This document shows, piece after piece, positions 1 to 8,005 of a stretch of DNA of 64,000 nt. The DNA is taken from positions 248,001 through 312,000 of the forward strand of contig NZ_QRGD01000004.1 of the NCBI RefSeq assembly GCF_003449015.1, given 5' to 3'. The DNA comes from Aureibaculum luteum (lineage in GTDB: Bacteria; Bacteroidota; Bacteroidia; Flavobacteriales; Flavobacteriaceae). The stretch's first letter is position 1; each line of letters opens with the position of its first letter. A model generated the notes under the pieces. The model had not been told where the DNA came from. It saw only the letters and a list, made by a program, of their open reading frames with translations, and ran no database searches. Position numbers and translations under genes: made by a program.

Positions 1-110
1 AAAAAGGAGCTATTGAATCAGCAAAAAAATCTTTAGAAGTAGCTGAAAAAGCAGGAAATGCTGATTATATAAAAATGAATAAAGCATCTATTGCAGAGTG
101 GTCTAAGTAA
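1..110 (+). CDS. C-terminal end of a DUF2911-like protein (partial)
   Basis: An open frame enters from the left edge (frame starting at base 3) and ends with TAA at 108-110, giving about 35 residues rich in Ala, Lys and Glu that end in EWSK. The Ala/Lys helical tail resembles the TPR-like C-terminus that follows the DUF2911 domain in longer flavobacterial members. The next gene, 31 bp downstream in the same direction, is a DUF2911 protein, so a tandem paralogue pair is likely. The N-terminal part is outside the window, so the family call is inference. Confidence 0.5.
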   Translation, partial: KGAIESAKKSLEVAEKAGNADYIKMNKASIAEWSK

Positions 111-141
111 AACATTTAATCCAATAAATTAATTTCAAAAA

Positions 142-639
142 ATGAAAAATTTAAAAATATTATTAGTCTTTACATTAATAACCACATTGAGTTGTGCTCA
201 AAAAAGTCCGAGACAACAAGCTGATGGTAAAATTGATGGTGTAAGTGTTGCTGTTGATTATGGTGCTCCAAGTGTAAAAGAAAGAACCGTTTGGGGTGGT
301 TTAGAAAAATATGGTAAAGTTTGGAGAGCTGGTGCTAATGAAAATACTACGGTTTCTTTTGATAAAGATGTAACCATTGGTGGTGAAGAATTAGCCGCCG
401 GTAAGTATGGTTTTTTTATTATTCCTAATAAAAGTGGAAATTGGACCGTAATTTTTAACACGGTAAATGATTCTTGGGGTTCAAGTAAATACGATGAAAG
501 TAAAGATGCTTTACGTATAGATATTACCCCTGAATTTGGTGACGAAAACCAAGAACAATTGTTTTTTGGTATAATGGATGATTCTATATTGTTTGCTTGG
601 GAAAAAGTAAAATTGACAATTCCAGTAACTATTCAATAA
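142..639 (+). CDS. DUF2911 domain lipoprotein
   Basis: 165 residues. The N-terminus is a lipoprotein signal (hydrophobic stretch followed by LSCAQ, Cys at residue 18), so the product should be exported and lipidated. The rest is a single DUF2911 domain: the conserved VDYGAPSVKER and GKVWRAGANENTT blocks, then LAAGKYGFFIIP and WTVIFN. DUF2911 has no established biochemical role. Members are common in Bacteroidota periplasm or outer membrane. It follows another probable DUF2911 gene after 31 bp and ends before a strong bidirectional terminator, so the two are probably cotranscribed. Confidence 0.85.
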   Translation: MKNLKILLVFTLITTLSCAQKSPRQQADGKIDGVSVAVDYGAPSVKERTVWGGLEKYGKVWRAGANENTTVSFDKDVTIGGEELAAGKYGFFIIPNKSGNWTVIFNTVNDSWGSSKYDESKDALRIDITPEFGDENQEQLFFGIMDDSILFAWEKVKLTIPVTIQ

Positions 640-660
640 TTTCAATTTTATATAATTTTA

Positions 661-697
661 AAAGCCCAAAACTTCATGAAGTTTTGGGCTTTTTTAT
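661..697. terminator. bidirectional intrinsic terminator
   Basis: Perfect inverted repeat at 661-692 (arms AAAGCCCAAAACTTCA and TGAAGTTTTGGGCTTT) followed by a T run on the + strand and preceded by an A-rich stretch. It lies between the rightward DUF2911 gene and the leftward esterase gene and can serve both. Confidence 0.85.
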
Positions 698-732
698 TTT
701 GTATTTATGACTATACTTCGCTTCTATTAAAT

Positions 733-1551
733 TTACTCGTTATTATAATTAAACGCCCACTTTATAAAATCGGGAAACAACTTACCCCATGTTGCTAAAT
801 TATGTTTTCCATTTTCAACTTCTACATAGCGAATAGCATGCGATTCAGAATACCCTCTTAAGGATAATTCTTTAATAACGTCTTTGGTATCATCTATAGC
901 ATCAATTATTCCATTGTTATTTCTATCTGCATTTTCATCCAAAGTTCCAACTTGCATCCAAAATTTTAGATGAGGATGATAAGATCCATTTTTAATAACA
1001 TCTAGAATAATTCGACTTCTATCTGCATAATCATGCTTTACATATGCCTTTTTACGCCACCAAAATGAACCACTAAAAACACCTACCTTACTAAAAGAAT
1101 GTGCATTATTATAAACAATATCAAAAGCGGTAAGACCACCTAAAGACATTCCTGCCAAAACCCAATCTTTAGGCTCATAAGAAACCTTAAACTCTCCCTT
1201 TAAAAAAGGTATAAACTCCTCAATAATAAATTTAGAATAATTTCCTGCCTTTTTTCCTCTTCCTTTAAAATCACCTGATGATGCAGTACCGTATTCATGA
1301 ATTCTATTTTCATTTGCCTCAACCCCAACATAAACAAATGGTTTATTATTTTTATTTAAATAAGATTCAGAAATTGTTTTCTCTAAGCCCATCGCTCTAA
1401 AGTCCTGGCCGTCATTCATTAATAATACAGAAAAACGTTCTTCAGAGCTCCTGTAATTACCTGGTGCCATCAAACGGAACTTAACCTTTCTATCAAGATT
1501 TTTTGAAAAAAAACTCCCATTCAAACTTATATAATCTATACTAAAACCCAT
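733..1551 (-). CDS. putative esterase, alpha/beta hydrolase (PF00756 type)
   Basis: 272 residues, no signal peptide. The nucleophile elbow GMSLGG places the catalytic Ser at residue 136. An acidic candidate lies in GTLDENAD and the catalytic His in ENGKHNLATW near the C-terminus, giving the usual Ser-Asp-His order. The early LLMNDGQD block is typical of the putative esterase/enterochelin esterase-like family. Substrate is unknown. It is transcribed divergently from a second, shorter esterase of the same fold at 1692, which begins the amidoligase-type gene run, so the pair may share a regulatory region (1552-1691). Confidence 0.8.
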   Translation of the reverse strand: MGFSIDYISLNGSFFSKNLDRKVKFRLMAPGNYRSSEERFSVLLMNDGQDFRAMGLEKTISESYLNKNNKPFVYVGVEANENRIHEYGTASSGDFKGRGKKAGNYSKFIIEEFIPFLKGEFKVSYEPKDWVLAGMSLGGLTAFDIVYNNAHSFSKVGVFSGSFWWRKKAYVKHDYADRSRIILDVIKNGSYHPHLKFWMQVGTLDENADRNNNGIIDAIDDTKDVIKELSLRGYSESHAIRYVEVENGKHNLATWGKLFPDFIKWAFNYNNE

Positions 1552-1691
1552 TATTCATTTTAAAGTGTGCAATATTAACGATTAATTAAAAATTAAATGA
1601 TATAGAATCATAAAATAAATTATTTCCATATCTATGATAACATTGTATAACATTTTTATTTATATTTAACAAACAAAGACTAAACCAAGCT

Positions 1692-2411
1692 ATGGCTCAA
1701 GTACAACATACTCAATATTATTCAAATACATTAAATAGAAATATTAACCTTGAAGTGACAGGACATTGGGGACATCCTATATTGATGTTTCCATCCTCTG
1801 GAGGTAAATATACACAAAACAATGATTTTGGCTTAAACGAATCCGTTATGCGATTTGTTGAAGAAGGTAGAATAAAGCTTTATAATATAGAAACACTAGA
1901 TATGTTAAGCTTTTATGCAGATGATTTACCAACCGATGTAATTATATATAATTATGAGTTATACATGCAGTTTCTTAAAAATGAAATGATTCCTTATATA
2001 CAAAATGAATGTAACACCCATAGAATAGCGGTTGCTGGTTGTAGTTTTGGAGGCTATCATGCGGCTAACACAGCATTTCGGTTTCCTGATTTAGTTTCAC
2101 ATTTATTTTCACTATCTGGTGTATTTAATATTAGAAATTTCACACCAAATTCAGACGATATGAGAATTTATTACAACTGCCCTAATGAGTTTATGGTAGA
2201 TGAAGAATCATGGAAATACAACCACATGGAAATTGTATTAAGTACATCTGATTGGGATAGCTGCAAGCCCAAAAACGAAAACATGGCAAGTGTTTTAGAG
2301 TCAAAAGGAATACCGTATTGGTATGATGAAAAAAAATGGATAGAACATGATTGGCCTTTGTGGAAAATGGTTTTTCCTGAATATGTAGAAAAATATTTTC
2401 CGCAATCTTAG
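1692..2411 (+). CDS. putative esterase-like alpha/beta hydrolase
   Basis: 239 residues, cytoplasmic by appearance. The elbow GCSFGG gives Ser118. STSDWDSC probably carries the Asp and IEHDWPLWK the His. The protein starts with a short strand region (LNRNINLEVTGHWG) and MFPSSGG, as in the small esterase-family proteins of Bacteroidota. It is the first gene of a rightward series continuing with ATP-grasp, GCS2, amidotransferase and a second ATP-grasp gene; the 121-bp gap to the next gene leaves open whether it is in the same transcript. In that context it may cleave an ester or amide in the product or precursor; this is inference. Confidence 0.75.
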   Translation: MAQVQHTQYYSNTLNRNINLEVTGHWGHPILMFPSSGGKYTQNNDFGLNESVMRFVEEGRIKLYNIETLDMLSFYADDLPTDVIIYNYELYMQFLKNEMIPYIQNECNTHRIAVAGCSFGGYHAANTAFRFPDLVSHLFSLSGVFNIRNFTPNSDDMRIYYNCPNEFMVDEESWKYNHMEIVLSTSDWDSCKPKNENMASVLESKGIPYWYDEKKWIEHDWPLWKMVFPEYVEKYFPQS

Positions 2412-2532
2412 ATAAATTTATAATAAATAAATTAGATTATAAACACTATTTATAATTAGAATTTGCATTTGAAATACAGGTAAATTATAGCTGAAAATTA
2501 ATTAAATTATAAAATCAAAAAAATAAAATATT

Positions 2533-3855
2533 ATGGCAAAAAAAGTTGGAATATTATTCGGAATGGAAGATACTTTTCCATGGGCATTCATAGATCGAGT
2601 TAATGAATTAGGAAAAGGTAAAGTAGTTGCTGAAGCAGTTAGTATCGATAAAGTTCAGCAAGGTATAGATTACGGATATGATGTCATTATTGATAGAATC
2701 TCGCAAGAAGTTCCTTTTTACCGTGCCTATTTAAAAAATGCATCATTAATGGGTACAGCAGTAATCAACAATCCTTTTTGGTGGAGTGCTGATGAAAAAT
2801 TCTTTAATAATTGTTTATCACTTCAAATTGGAGTACCAGTTCCAAAAACTATTTTATTACCCTCTAATGCTAGGCCAGATGATACTACTGACAAGTCTTT
2901 TAGAAATTTAAAAGCTCCTTTAGATTGGGATTATATTTTTAATTACATTGGTTTTCCTGCCTATATGAAACCTCATTCTGGCGGTGGATGGAAAAGTGTT
3001 TATCGTGTTGAAAATGCTGATGATTTATTCGAAAAACATGCTGAAACTGAACAATTGGTAATGATGCTTCAAGAAGAAATTGTATTTGAAGATTACTATC
3101 GCGTATATTGTTTAGGACAAAAGCATGTTCATATTATGCCATATGAACCTAGAAATGAACCTCATTTACGTTATGTAACTGAGCCTAAAACTAAAGGTGA
3201 AGAACACAAGAAGTTAATGAAAACAATTCATGATTATACGATTAAGTTGAATGAAGCTTTAGGTTACGACTTTAATACTGTTGAATTTGCCATTAGAAAT
3301 GGAGTTCCTTATGCTATAGATTTTTGCAATCCTGCACCAGATGCCGATATTAATTCTGTGGGACAAACTAATTTTGATTGGATTGTTGAACATTCTGCTC
3401 AATTAGCAGTTGAAAAAGCACTTGCACATAAGGGAAAACAAAATAATACTTCTTGGGGTACTTTTTTAACAAACGCCATTACACCCTTAAAATCAAAGAC
3501 AAAAAAATCTAAATTAAAATCGGCAAATCAGATTAAAAAATCTGTAATCAAAAAAGAAGTAAATGCCGCTGCCAAAAAAGTAAAAAAGGTTTCAGCAAAA
3601 AAAACAACACCTAAAAAAGTTGTGAAGCTTGCTCCCAAAGTTGATGCAAAACCCAAAGTTGTTGTGAAGCCAAAAGTAGTAGCTAAAAAAACAACTGTAG
3701 CCAAACCTAAAGCTGATGCCAAACCAAAGGTTGCTACAAAGCCAAAAGCAGCAGTTAAAAAAACAACTGTAACTAAACCTAAAGCAGTCACAAAACCAAA
3801 AGAAACGGTTAAAAAAACAGCGACAAAACCTAAAACTACGCCTAAGAAAAAATAG
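2533..3855 (+). CDS. ATP-grasp ligase with long lysine-rich C-terminal tail
   Basis: 440 residues. Residues 1-315 form a RimK/D-Ala-D-Ala-ligase-like ATP-grasp unit: N-terminal KKVGILFGMED, a lid/glycine loop in YMKPHSGGGWKSVYRV (Lys binding ATP), and the metal-binding end in NTVEFAIRNGVPYAIDFCNP (Glu, Asp, Asn). From about residue 318 to the end the protein becomes a low-complexity tail of Lys, Ala, Thr, Val and Pro with repeated KPK and AKKTT units, resembling histone H1-like tails. ATP-grasp enzymes join a carboxylate to an amine through an acyl phosphate. It is 33 bp upstream of the GCS2 gene and probably cotranscribed. Substrates are unknown. The tail could bind nucleic acid or supply lysines for modification; both are hypotheses. 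Confidence 0.8.
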   Translation: MAKKVGILFGMEDTFPWAFIDRVNELGKGKVVAEAVSIDKVQQGIDYGYDVIIDRISQEVPFYRAYLKNASLMGTAVINNPFWWSADEKFFNNCLSLQIGVPVPKTILLPSNARPDDTTDKSFRNLKAPLDWDYIFNYIGFPAYMKPHSGGGWKSVYRVENADDLFEKHAETEQLVMMLQEEIVFEDYYRVYCLGQKHVHIMPYEPRNEPHLRYVTEPKTKGEEHKKLMKTIHDYTIKLNEALGYDFNTVEFAIRNGVPYAIDFCNPAPDADINSVGQTNFDWIVEHSAQLAVEKALAHKGKQNNTSWGTFLTNAITPLKSKTKKSKLKSANQIKKSVIKKEVNAAAKKVKKVSAKKTTPKKVVKLAPKVDAKPKVVVKPKVVAKKTTVAKPKADAKPKVATKPKAAVKKTTVTKPKAVTKPKETVKKTATKPKTTPKKK

Positions 3856-3888
3856 AAATTAATTAATCATTAATCCACAACCACAGAT

Positions 3889-4986
3889 ATGCATAAATTC
3901 ACCCTTGGTATAGAAGAAGAATTTCAAATTCTAGATGGCGATACTTTAAAATTACGTTCCCATATGTCTAAAATTTTAGAAGGTGGAAAAGTTTTATTAA
4001 AAGAACGTATTAAAGAAGAAATGCATCAATCTGTGGTGGAAATGGGTACAAATGTTTGTGAGAATATTCAAGAAGCTAGAGACGAAGTTTCATATTTACG
4101 TCAGCAAGTAATTGATTTGGCTTCAAAAGAAGGATTGAAAGTAGCAGCGGCAGGTACGCATCCTATCTCAAATTGGAGTGAACAATTGATTACTAACAAT
4201 CCTCGTTACGATGAATTGATTGCTGAAATGAAAGATGTTGCTCGCTCCAATCTAATTTTTGGTATGCATGTTCATGTGGGTATTCCTAATCGTGAAGAAG
4301 GTTTGCATATTATGAATGTGGCTCGTTATTTTTTACCGCATTTATATGCATTATCTACCAACTCTCCATTTTGGGAAGCCAGAGAAACAGGTTTTAAGTC
4401 ATTTCGTTCTAAGATATTTGATAAATTTCCAAGAACAGGAATTCCTCCTTATTTTTCTAGTGTTGCTGAGTATGATAAATTTGTAGATATTTTAGTTAAA
4501 ACACATTGTATAGATAATGGCAAGAAAATTTGGTGGGATATTCGTTTACATCCTTTCTACCCTACAGTAGAATTTAGGGTTTGTGATATGATGATGACCG
4601 TTGATGAAGTAACATGTATTGCCGCAATTATGCAATGTATAATAGCAAAACTGAGTAAATTACATTCAAAAAATCAAAGTTTTAGATCATACAGACGTAT
4701 TTTAATTAATGAAAACAAATGGCGTGCAGCCCGTTGGGGTATAGAAGCAAAGCTTATAGATTTTGGTAAAGAAGAAGAAGTTCCATTTGCAATATTAATT
4801 CAAGAATTACTAGAATTTATTGATGATGTAGTTGATGATCTTGGATGCCGCACCGAAGTGAATTATGTATATCAAATGCTAGAACAAGGTTCGGGTGCTG
4901 ATAGACAATTAAAAGTCTTTGAAGAAACGGGCGATTTAAAAGAAGTTGTTAAATATATTGTAGAACAAACGGCAAAAGGTTTATAG
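3889..4986 (+). CDS. carboxylate-amine ligase, GCS2/YbdK family
   Basis: 365 residues, close to the length of E. coli YbdK. It shows the family marks in order: GIEEEFQ at residues 7-13, HVHVG in the middle, ALSTNSPFW, TVEFRVCD and NKWRAARWG. GCS2 proteins are glutamine-synthetase-fold enzymes; characterised relatives make gamma-glutamyl bonds (glutamate-cysteine ligase activity, usually weak in YbdK). In this gene order a role in joining Glu or another amino acid to an amine is plausible, but the acceptor cannot be read from the sequence. A 181-bp gap (4987-5167) with no evident gene or hairpin separates it from the amidotransferase gene. Confidence 0.88.
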   Translation: MHKFTLGIEEEFQILDGDTLKLRSHMSKILEGGKVLLKERIKEEMHQSVVEMGTNVCENIQEARDEVSYLRQQVIDLASKEGLKVAAAGTHPISNWSEQLITNNPRYDELIAEMKDVARSNLIFGMHVHVGIPNREEGLHIMNVARYFLPHLYALSTNSPFWEARETGFKSFRSKIFDKFPRTGIPPYFSSVAEYDKFVDILVKTHCIDNGKKIWWDIRLHPFYPTVEFRVCDMMMTVDEVTCIAAIMQCIIAKLSKLHSKNQSFRSYRRILINENKWRAARWGIEAKLIDFGKEEEVPFAILIQELLEFIDDVVDDLGCRTEVNYVYQMLEQGSGADRQLKVFEETGDLKEVVKYIVEQTAKGL

Positions 4987-5167
4987 AAGCGTAATTTTGC
5001 ATGCAACAAATAGTTCAACGTATTTTTAAGACTTATTTGCAAAGCTAAGTTTTTGGCAACTGCAATAAAGTTTGAATATAATGCGTCTTAGAACTTAGTT
5101 TTTAATCGAATCGAAAACAATCCAAAAATATACAGACTGTTTTTAAATTTAAAGATAAAGAAGAAGA

Positions 5168-6004
5168 ATGCAGAGTACTTATAAAATTGCAATTTTAGAT
5201 ATGAATGAAGGTGTACCAAATGAAGGTATGCGTTGTATAAAAATGTTGGTAGGTCAGTTTTTGGCTCAAGAAGGTATTAAAGGTAATTTTGATGTTTTTG
5301 AAGTAAGAGTTAAAGGAGAAATTCCGAAACTAGATAAATATAATATTTACATATCATCAGGTGGTCCTGGTTCTCCAAAATTAACGGGCTCACAATGGGA
5401 AAAAGACTATTTTAATTTAATTGATTCAATTTTAAGTCAAAACCTATTCAAGCATCAAAAGAAACATCTCTTTTTAATCTGTCACTCTTTTCAATTAGCG
5501 TGTTTACATTGGGATATTGCTAAAGTAACTAAACGAAGATCTACTTCTTTTGGAATACTGCCTATCCATAAAACAGAAAATGGATTTAATGAACCTCTTT
5601 TTGAAGGTTTAAAAGATCCCTTCTATGCGGTTGACTCAAGAGACTATCAAGTCGTTATGCCGAAAGAATGGAAACTTAATAGTTTAGAAGGTAATATTCT
5701 TTGTAGAGAAAAAATAAGACCAGATGTACCTTTAGAAAGAGCAGTAATGGCTATCCGATTTACCAAAGAAATTTTCGGAACACAGTTTCATCCAGAGGCT
5801 GATGCTGAAGGAATGACACGTTATTTTCAACAAGAAGAAAAACGGGCTTTAGTAATCAAAAAATATGGTAAAAAGAAATACCTAAGTATGATAAATCAAT
5901 TAAACGATGATGATAAGATTTTAAGAACGAATAGTATTATTATTCCTCGTTTTTTAGAAATGGCGGCAGAAAAAATTAAACAATCAAAATTAGCATCTGT
6001 ATGA
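5168..6004 (+). CDS. class I glutamine amidotransferase-like protein
   Basis: 278 residues. The GATase triad is present: nucleophile Cys105 in FLICHSFQLAC, His208 and Glu210 in FGTQFHPEAD. SSGGPGSP near residue 63 is the usual oxyanion-side loop. The C-terminal ~60 residues extend past the GATase fold. Such stand-alone domains either supply ammonia from glutamine to a partner synthetase or hydrolyse gamma-glutamyl bonds. Its stop overlaps the start of the next ATP-grasp-like gene by 4 bp, arguing for translational coupling and joint function. Confidence 0.85.
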   Translation: MQSTYKIAILDMNEGVPNEGMRCIKMLVGQFLAQEGIKGNFDVFEVRVKGEIPKLDKYNIYISSGGPGSPKLTGSQWEKDYFNLIDSILSQNLFKHQKKHLFLICHSFQLACLHWDIAKVTKRRSTSFGILPIHKTENGFNEPLFEGLKDPFYAVDSRDYQVVMPKEWKLNSLEGNILCREKIRPDVPLERAVMAIRFTKEIFGTQFHPEADAEGMTRYFQQEEKRALVIKKYGKKKYLSMINQLNDDDKILRTNSIIIPRFLEMAAEKIKQSKLASV

Positions 6005-7200
6005 TACCAAAAATTCGTAATGCTTTTAATGAAAATTTTAAAGATGAATACTATGATAACTTACAACAAGATGTAAAAGATACTTTTGGAGAAGAATGTG
6101 CTTTCCGTATTTCTGAAACTCCTGTTTTTATAGATGCATCCTTAGAAAATAAAATTTTTGATGCCTGTAATTCTATTATTGAACAGTTATGGAAAATTGA
6201 TTTTGATGAAATTCGACAAAAATTTATACCAAAGTCATTACAATCACCTAGTCCCATGGGCAAACCTCATTTTCTAGCTATAGATTTTGGACTTTGTGAT
6301 GATGGAAATGGCAATATTGTACCGCAATTAATAGAATTGCAGGCCTTCCCTACCCTATTTTTTTATCAACCCTTTTTAGGTAAAGCCGTTTTAAAACACT
6401 ACAAGAATTTTCCAAAAGGAGATTTTCATTATTTTTTCAGTAAGCTAAATGATAAAACATATATAGAGGAAGTTAGAAAAGTAATTTTAAGTGATGAGAA
6501 ACCTGAGAATGTAATTTTAATGGAACTTTATCCTGATAAACAAAAAACCAGAATAGATTTTTGGGCAACGAAACAAGCCTTGGGTATTGAAGTGGTGTGT
6601 ATGACCCAAATTATTAAAGAAGGTAAAAAGCTATTTTATATAAAAGACGGAGTAAAAACACCTATTCATCGTATATATAATCGTGTAATTTTAGATGAAT
6701 TATTGCAAATAAAAGACTTAAAAACCAACATAAATTTAAATGATAACCTTGACGTAGAATGGGTTACACATCCCGATTGGTTTTTTATGATTTCTAAATG
6801 TATTATGCCTTTATTAAAACATAAATACATACCAAAATCCTATTATTTAAATGATTACCCTACTGATTTAGATCTCAATAAATATGTACTTAAACCCCTC
6901 TTTTCTTTTGCAGGTAAAGGAATAAATCTCTACCCAACACAAGAAACTATTAATGATATAAAGGATAAAGAGAATTATATACTACAACAAAAAGTAAACT
7001 ACGCCTCTTTAGTGAAAACAAATACGGAAAAAAATTCTAAGGTAGAATTACGTATCCTTTATATTTGGGACGAAGCAGCCAACAAATTAAAACCCGTTAT
7101 CAACTTAACCAGAATGAGTAAAGGTGAACTAATTAATGTTTCTCATTTAACTGAAGATACATGGATTGGGTCTTCTATTAGTTTTTTCGAGAACGCATAA
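6001..7200 (+). CDS. divergent ATP-grasp-like ligase
   Basis: 399 residues, no signal peptide. The ATP-grasp assignment rests on a Lys/Gly block near residue 300 (YVLKPLFSFAGKGINL), like the nucleotide loop of glutathionylspermidine-synthase/circularly permuted ATP-grasp proteins, and a following acidic strand (KVELRILYIWDE). An earlier FLAIDFGLCDDG and QLIELQAFPTL block fits the same fold. The order of motifs differs from the first ATP-grasp protein at 2533, so the two are not recent duplicates. The ATG overlaps the amidotransferase stop codon (ATGA). The run ends 12 bp later at a strong terminator. Substrate is unknown. Confidence 0.65.
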   Translation: MIPKIRNAFNENFKDEYYDNLQQDVKDTFGEECAFRISETPVFIDASLENKIFDACNSIIEQLWKIDFDEIRQKFIPKSLQSPSPMGKPHFLAIDFGLCDDGNGNIVPQLIELQAFPTLFFYQPFLGKAVLKHYKNFPKGDFHYFFSKLNDKTYIEEVRKVILSDEKPENVILMELYPDKQKTRIDFWATKQALGIEVVCMTQIIKEGKKLFYIKDGVKTPIHRIYNRVILDELLQIKDLKTNINLNDNLDVEWVTHPDWFFMISKCIMPLLKHKYIPKSYYLNDYPTDLDLNKYVLKPLFSFAGKGINLYPTQETINDIKDKENYILQQKVNYASLVKTNTEKNSKVELRILYIWDEAANKLKPVINLTRMSKGELINVSHLTEDTWIGSSISFFENA

Positions 7201-7212
7201 TAGACCTATATA

Positions 7213-7251
7213 AAAAAGAGTCAAGACAACCTTTTTGTCTTGACTCTTTTT
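7213..7251. terminator. bidirectional intrinsic terminator
   Basis: 17-bp arms (7213-7229 and 7235-7251; core AGAGTCAAGACA / TGTCTTGACTCT) flanked by A and T runs. It lies between the rightward ligase genes and the leftward ssb. Confidence 0.85.
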
Positions 7252-7281
7252 AATGATTTTTTTAATTCTGAAACTTTTTAA

Positions 7282-7626
7282 TTAGGCACTTTTATTTTTA
7301 CCCAACATCAAAAGTTCATTAATTACAACCTCAGTGATGTATTTTTTATTTCCATCTTTATCATCATAACTTCTGGTTGTTAATTTACCTTCTACAGCAA
7401 CTTCATTACCTTTTGCTAAGTATTTTTCAATGATCTCTGCAGTTTTATTCCAGGCAATTACATTATGCCATTGGGTATCTGTTACTTTCTCTCCACTTGC
7501 ATTTTTATAGCTTTCATTTGTAGCTATTGAAAATTTCGCTAATTTCTTACCTGATTCTAAGGTAATGATTTCAGGATTGTCTCCTAAGTTTCCGATCAAC
7601 TGTACTTTGTTTCTAAGTGCGTTCAT
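7282..7626 (-). CDS. ssb: single-stranded DNA-binding protein, short form
   Basis: 114 residues. The OB-fold signature is clear: NKVQLIGNLGDNPEI, KLAKFSIATNESYKN, WHNVIAWNKTAEI and GNEVAVEGKLTTRSYDDKDG. The ATG at 7624-7626 is chosen because family members begin with M-N-x-L-(R/K)-N; an in-frame start further upstream would add 25 residues unlike the family. The protein stops soon after the OB fold at GKNKSA and lacks the acidic DDxxPF-type tip used by replication SSBs to recruit partners. It may therefore be an accessory SSB. A decayed copy of its 5' end and upstream DNA lies at 33318-33640. Confidence 0.88.
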   Translation of the reverse strand: MNALRNKVQLIGNLGDNPEIITLESGKKLAKFSIATNESYKNASGEKVTDTQWHNVIAWNKTAEIIEKYLAKGNEVAVEGKLTTRSYDDKDGNKKYITEVVINELLMLGKNKSA

Positions 7627-8005
7627 AATATTTAATTTAATGGTTAAACAGTTAAGATATATCCCCGGACTCGTTCTAGGGCTTTTTAAATAATTTGTCA
7701 AATACTATATTTTGATTTCGACACTGCAAACATATAACCAGTAACAAATTGTATTCGGTTGTTAAGTAATTACTTTCGTTTGTAGTCGAATGTAGTCGTT
7801 TGTAATTGTTTTAAAATACTCTTTCAGTGACTTTTAACTCAAATTATACATTGTTAAAAAAATTGCCTAATCCTTTTAATTATTAAACGTTTTTAATTTA
7901 AACCTTAGAAATGACCCCTTTATAAAGATTCTAAACTCGCTATAAAACACAATAACAACTACCCTAAACCGTTTTATTTTCACTAATCTATCAATTAGAG
8001 AATTA
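7627..8005. other. ssb/lipoprotein intergenic region with phased decamer repeats
   Basis: 379 bp with no gene. At 7781-7810 three decamers follow one another in exact 10-bp phase: TGTAGTCGAA, TGTAGTCGTT, TGTAATTGTT; a weaker related unit precedes at 7771. Repeats on one helical face suggest a protein-binding array controlling ssb, which reads leftward from 7626. The binding protein is unknown. No standard promoter match in this stretch was convincing. Confidence 0.4.

Noticed and set aside
3528-3840. Rightward lysine-rich repeats as a tandem DNA repeat or separate gene
   Set aside because: They are in frame with the ATP-grasp gene with no internal start or stop, and the DNA units are degenerate, so this is a protein tail.
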